DNA of 64,000 bases from Niallia sp052318935 (lineage in GTDB: Bacteria; Bacillota; Bacilli; Bacillales; Cytobacillaceae). The DNA lies in NCBI GenBank assembly GCA_052318935.1, contig JBQRKO010000004.1, one strand, 5' to 3'. Each line of letters begins with the position of its first letter. Within the stretch, counting starts at the first letter, position 1. This document shows, piece after piece, positions 62,109-64,000 of this stretch. The translations under genes and the position numbers were made by a program. The notes beneath the pieces were generated by a model. That model was not told the DNA's origin. It worked only from the letters and a program-made list of their open reading frames with translations, and searched no databases.

Positions 62109-63785
62109 GTGACAGGATTAAGAAGTGACATGATAAAAAAGGGGTTTGACCGTGCACCGCATCGAAGCTTATTGCGTGCAGCAGGGGTAAAAGAAGAAGA
62201 CTTTGGAAAACCATTTATTGCAGTTGTAAATTCATATATAGATATTGTGCCAGGACATGTACATTTACAAGAGTTCGGAAAAATTGTCAAAGAAGCAATT
62301 CGTGAAGCTGGCGGAGTACCGTTCGAAATGAATACAATCGGCGTTGATGACGGGATTGCAATGGGGCATATTGGAATGCGCTATTCATTGCCAAGCCGCG
62401 AAATTATTGCAGATTCCATTGAAACGGTTGTAGCAGCACATTGGTTTGATGGAATGGTTTGTATTCCGAACTGTGACAAAATCACGCCAGGAATGATGAT
62501 GGCATCGATGCGCTTAAATATTCCGACTATCTTTGTCAGTGGTGGACCAATGAAAGCCGGCGTAACAAGTGATGGCAAAAAAATCTCGTTATCATCTGTA
62601 TTTGAAGGGGTTGGAGCATACCAATCCGGAAAAATTGATGAAAAAGGGCTGAAAGAATTAGAGCAATTTGGCTGTCCGACTTGTGGATCTTGTTCAGGTA
62701 TGTTCACAGCCAATTCTATGAACTGTTTGGCAGAAGCGCTTGGACTTGCTTTGCCAGGAAATGGGACAATCTTAGCTGTTGCTCCTGAGCGTAAAGAATT
62801 TGTAAAAAAATCTGCTAAACAGCTGATGAATTTAATCAAAGCGGATATTAAACCAAGAGACATTGTAACAGAAAAAGCAATTGACAATGCATTTGCGTTG
62901 GATATGGCGTTAGGTGGATCAACAAATACAGTGCTTCATACGCTTGCTTTAGCAAACGAAGCTGGGGTTGAATATCCACTTGAAAGAATTAACGAGGTTG
63001 CTGCTAGAGTACCCCATATCTCAAAATTAGCACCTGCATCTGATGTGCATATTGAAGATTTGCATGAGGCAGGAGGAGTATCAGCAGCCCTAAATGAATT
63101 ATCGAAAAAAGAAGGCGCTTTGCATCTTGATACATTAACAGTATCAGCTAAAACATTAGGAGAAAATATTGCAGGTTGTGAAGTGAAAGATCATAATGTT
63201 ATCCGTCCAATTACGGATCCTCATTCGGAAAAAGGCGGATTAGCGGTATTATTCGGAAACTTGGCTCCAGATGGTGCTATTATTAAAACGGGTGGAGTAC
63301 AGAAAGGTATTACACGCCATGAAGGTTCTGCTATTGTTTTTGAATCGCAAGAAGAAGCATTAGAAGGAATTTCAAAAGGAAAAGTAAAAGAAGGCCATGT
63401 TGTAATCATCCGTTATGAAGGACCAAAGGGTGGACCAGGAATGCCGGAAATGTTAGCACCAACTTCTCAAATCGTTGGAATGGGTCTTGGAGCGAAGGTT
63501 GCTTTAGTAACAGACGGTCGTTTTTCCGGGGCATCAAGAGGTTTATCCATTGGCCATACATCTCCAGAAGCAGCAGAAGGCGGCCCGCTAGCATTTGTAA
63601 AAGATGGCGATCAGATTGTAATCGATATTGAAAACCGTACAATGGATGCTATCGTTCCAGAAGAAGAATGGGAACAAAGAAAAGCAGAATGGAAAGGCTT
63701 TGAGCCAAAAGTAAAAACAGGCTATTTAGCTCGTTATTCTAAACTTGTAACATCTGCAAGCACTGGTGGAATAATGAAAATCTAA
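62109..63785 (+). CDS. ilvD: Dihydroxy-acid dehydratase IlvD
   Basis: 558 aa from GTG 62109 behind GGAGGGG. Iron-sulfur cysteines lie in VCIPNCDKITPGMMMA and CPTCGSCSGMFTANSMNCL; GLALPGNGT and GRFSGASRGLSIGHTSPEAAEGG close the family signature. It converts 2,3-dihydroxy-isovalerate and -methylvalerate to the 2-oxo acids for valine and isoleucine. In B. subtilis the gene is CodY-controlled and stands alone, as here. Confidence 0.96.
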   Translation: MTGLRSDMIKKGFDRAPHRSLLRAAGVKEEDFGKPFIAVVNSYIDIVPGHVHLQEFGKIVKEAIREAGGVPFEMNTIGVDDGIAMGHIGMRYSLPSREIIADSIETVVAAHWFDGMVCIPNCDKITPGMMMASMRLNIPTIFVSGGPMKAGVTSDGKKISLSSVFEGVGAYQSGKIDEKGLKELEQFGCPTCGSCSGMFTANSMNCLAEALGLALPGNGTILAVAPERKEFVKKSAKQLMNLIKADIKPRDIVTEKAIDNAFALDMALGGSTNTVLHTLALANEAGVEYPLERINEVAARVPHISKLAPASDVHIEDLHEAGGVSAALNELSKKEGALHLDTLTVSAKTLGENIAGCEVKDHNVIRPITDPHSEKGGLAVLFGNLAPDGAIIKTGGVQKGITRHEGSAIVFESQEEALEGISKGKVKEGHVVIIRYEGPKGGPGMPEMLAPTSQIVGMGLGAKVALVTDGRFSGASRGLSIGHTSPEAAEGGPLAFVKDGDQIVIDIENRTMDAIVPEEEWEQRKAEWKGFEPKVKTGYLARYSKLVTSASTGGIMKI

Positions 63786-63803
63786 CAAGTTTTTTATATA
63801 AAT

Positions 63804-63972
63804 GGCAATGTTAAAGCTAATTGTTGATTTTGGCACCATGTTGATTTTCGTTCCAAGCGAGAGACTCCTGCGGGAAAAGCGAGTCAGAGGGAACCCCACA
63901 GGCGCACAGCGCCGAGGAGGCTCCCGGACCGCCCGCGGAAAGCTGCAATCAACAGGCAAGTTTAACAGAGTC
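63804..63972 (+). mobile_element. MITE family 2, copy G (169 bp)
   Basis: Begins GGCAATGTTAAAGCTAATTG and ends CAGGCAAGTTTAACAGAGTC. The ends are imperfect inverted repeats (18 of 26 positions). ATATAAAT flanks it on both sides (63796-63803 and 63973-63980), a perfect 8-bp target-site duplication. The interior holds ACTCCTGCGGG and CCCCACAGG arms related to family 1. Confidence 0.8.
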
Positions 63973-64000
63973 ATATAAATAAAAAAGGGTATACTCTGGA

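Noticed and set aside
1..64000. CRISPR arrays, tRNA/rRNA genes, prophage, known anti-phage systems
   Set aside because: No regularly spaced repeats, no tRNA-like cloverleaf blocks and no phage or defence gene modules were recognised on reading both strands.

Overview
The window is AT-rich, low-GC Gram-positive DNA. The gene content points to a spore-forming member of the Bacillaceae: a sporulenol-synthase-type cyclase, NrnB, YkuS, a tua-type teichuronic acid cluster, a yxe-type sulfur operon, a SAM-I riboswitch, Bacillus-style ribosome binding sites and frequent TTG/GTG starts. Genus cannot be fixed from the sequence alone. The organism is a probable diazotroph, because the window holds a complete-looking molybdenum nitrogenase operon.

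Layout. 0-5 kb: the end of a sensor kinase gene with a membrane-anchored sugar-binding-type protein, nrnB, and sqhC. 5-12 kb: a two-subunit pyruvate:ferredoxin oxidoreductase on the minus strand, a molybdate-type one-component regulator, and the divergent modABC transporter. 12.5-23.9 kb: nifB-H-D-K-E-N-X-hesA-nifW-(HesB-like)-nifV, apparently one transcription unit. It is headed by a perfect GlnR/TnrA-type box and a sigma-A promoter, has a hairpin between nifK and nifE, and ends in a terminator. Molybdate uptake, reduced ferredoxin supply and nitrogenase maturation therefore lie side by side. 24-34 kb: a SulP transporter, BrnQ, a DMT exporter, small conserved genes, a DapA-like aldolase and a PadR/HAAS/DUF4097 operon.

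34-41 kb: a teichuronic-acid-type (tua) cluster in which tuaA, tuaE, tuaF, tuaG and tuaH are intact. The tuaB flippase and the tuaC glycosyltransferase are decayed, and an epimerase sits where tuaD would be. 41-46 kb: hemY, then a run of broken genes (7TM sensor remnant, LysE exporter with an in-frame stop, iron-type ABC ATPase broken by a 26-bp tandem duplication, IS200/IS605 tnpB remnant), then murB. 46-50 kb: a second flippase, a glycosyltransferase and a VanZ protein on the minus strand. 50.9-53.3 kb: mobA-moeA-mobB.

53.4-60.6 kb: a SAM-I riboswitch controls an operon matching the B. subtilis yxe operon (acetyltransferase, amino-acid ABC transporter, M20 deacetylase, MmgE/PrpD protein). 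A fumarase/aspartase-superfamily lyase replaces the flavin monooxygenase, which suggests a lyase version of S-(2-succino)cysteine salvage. The window closes with an alpha-hydroxy-acid oxidase and ilvD.

Seven small non-coding elements (169-211 bp) are scattered through the window. Five share GGCTGTTTTC terminal inverted repeats; four of these carry perfect 8-9 bp target-site duplications. One belongs to a related second family, also with a perfect 8-bp duplication, and one is a chimera of the two families. They behave as MITEs. No tRNA, rRNA, CRISPR array, integrase or intact transposase was seen.
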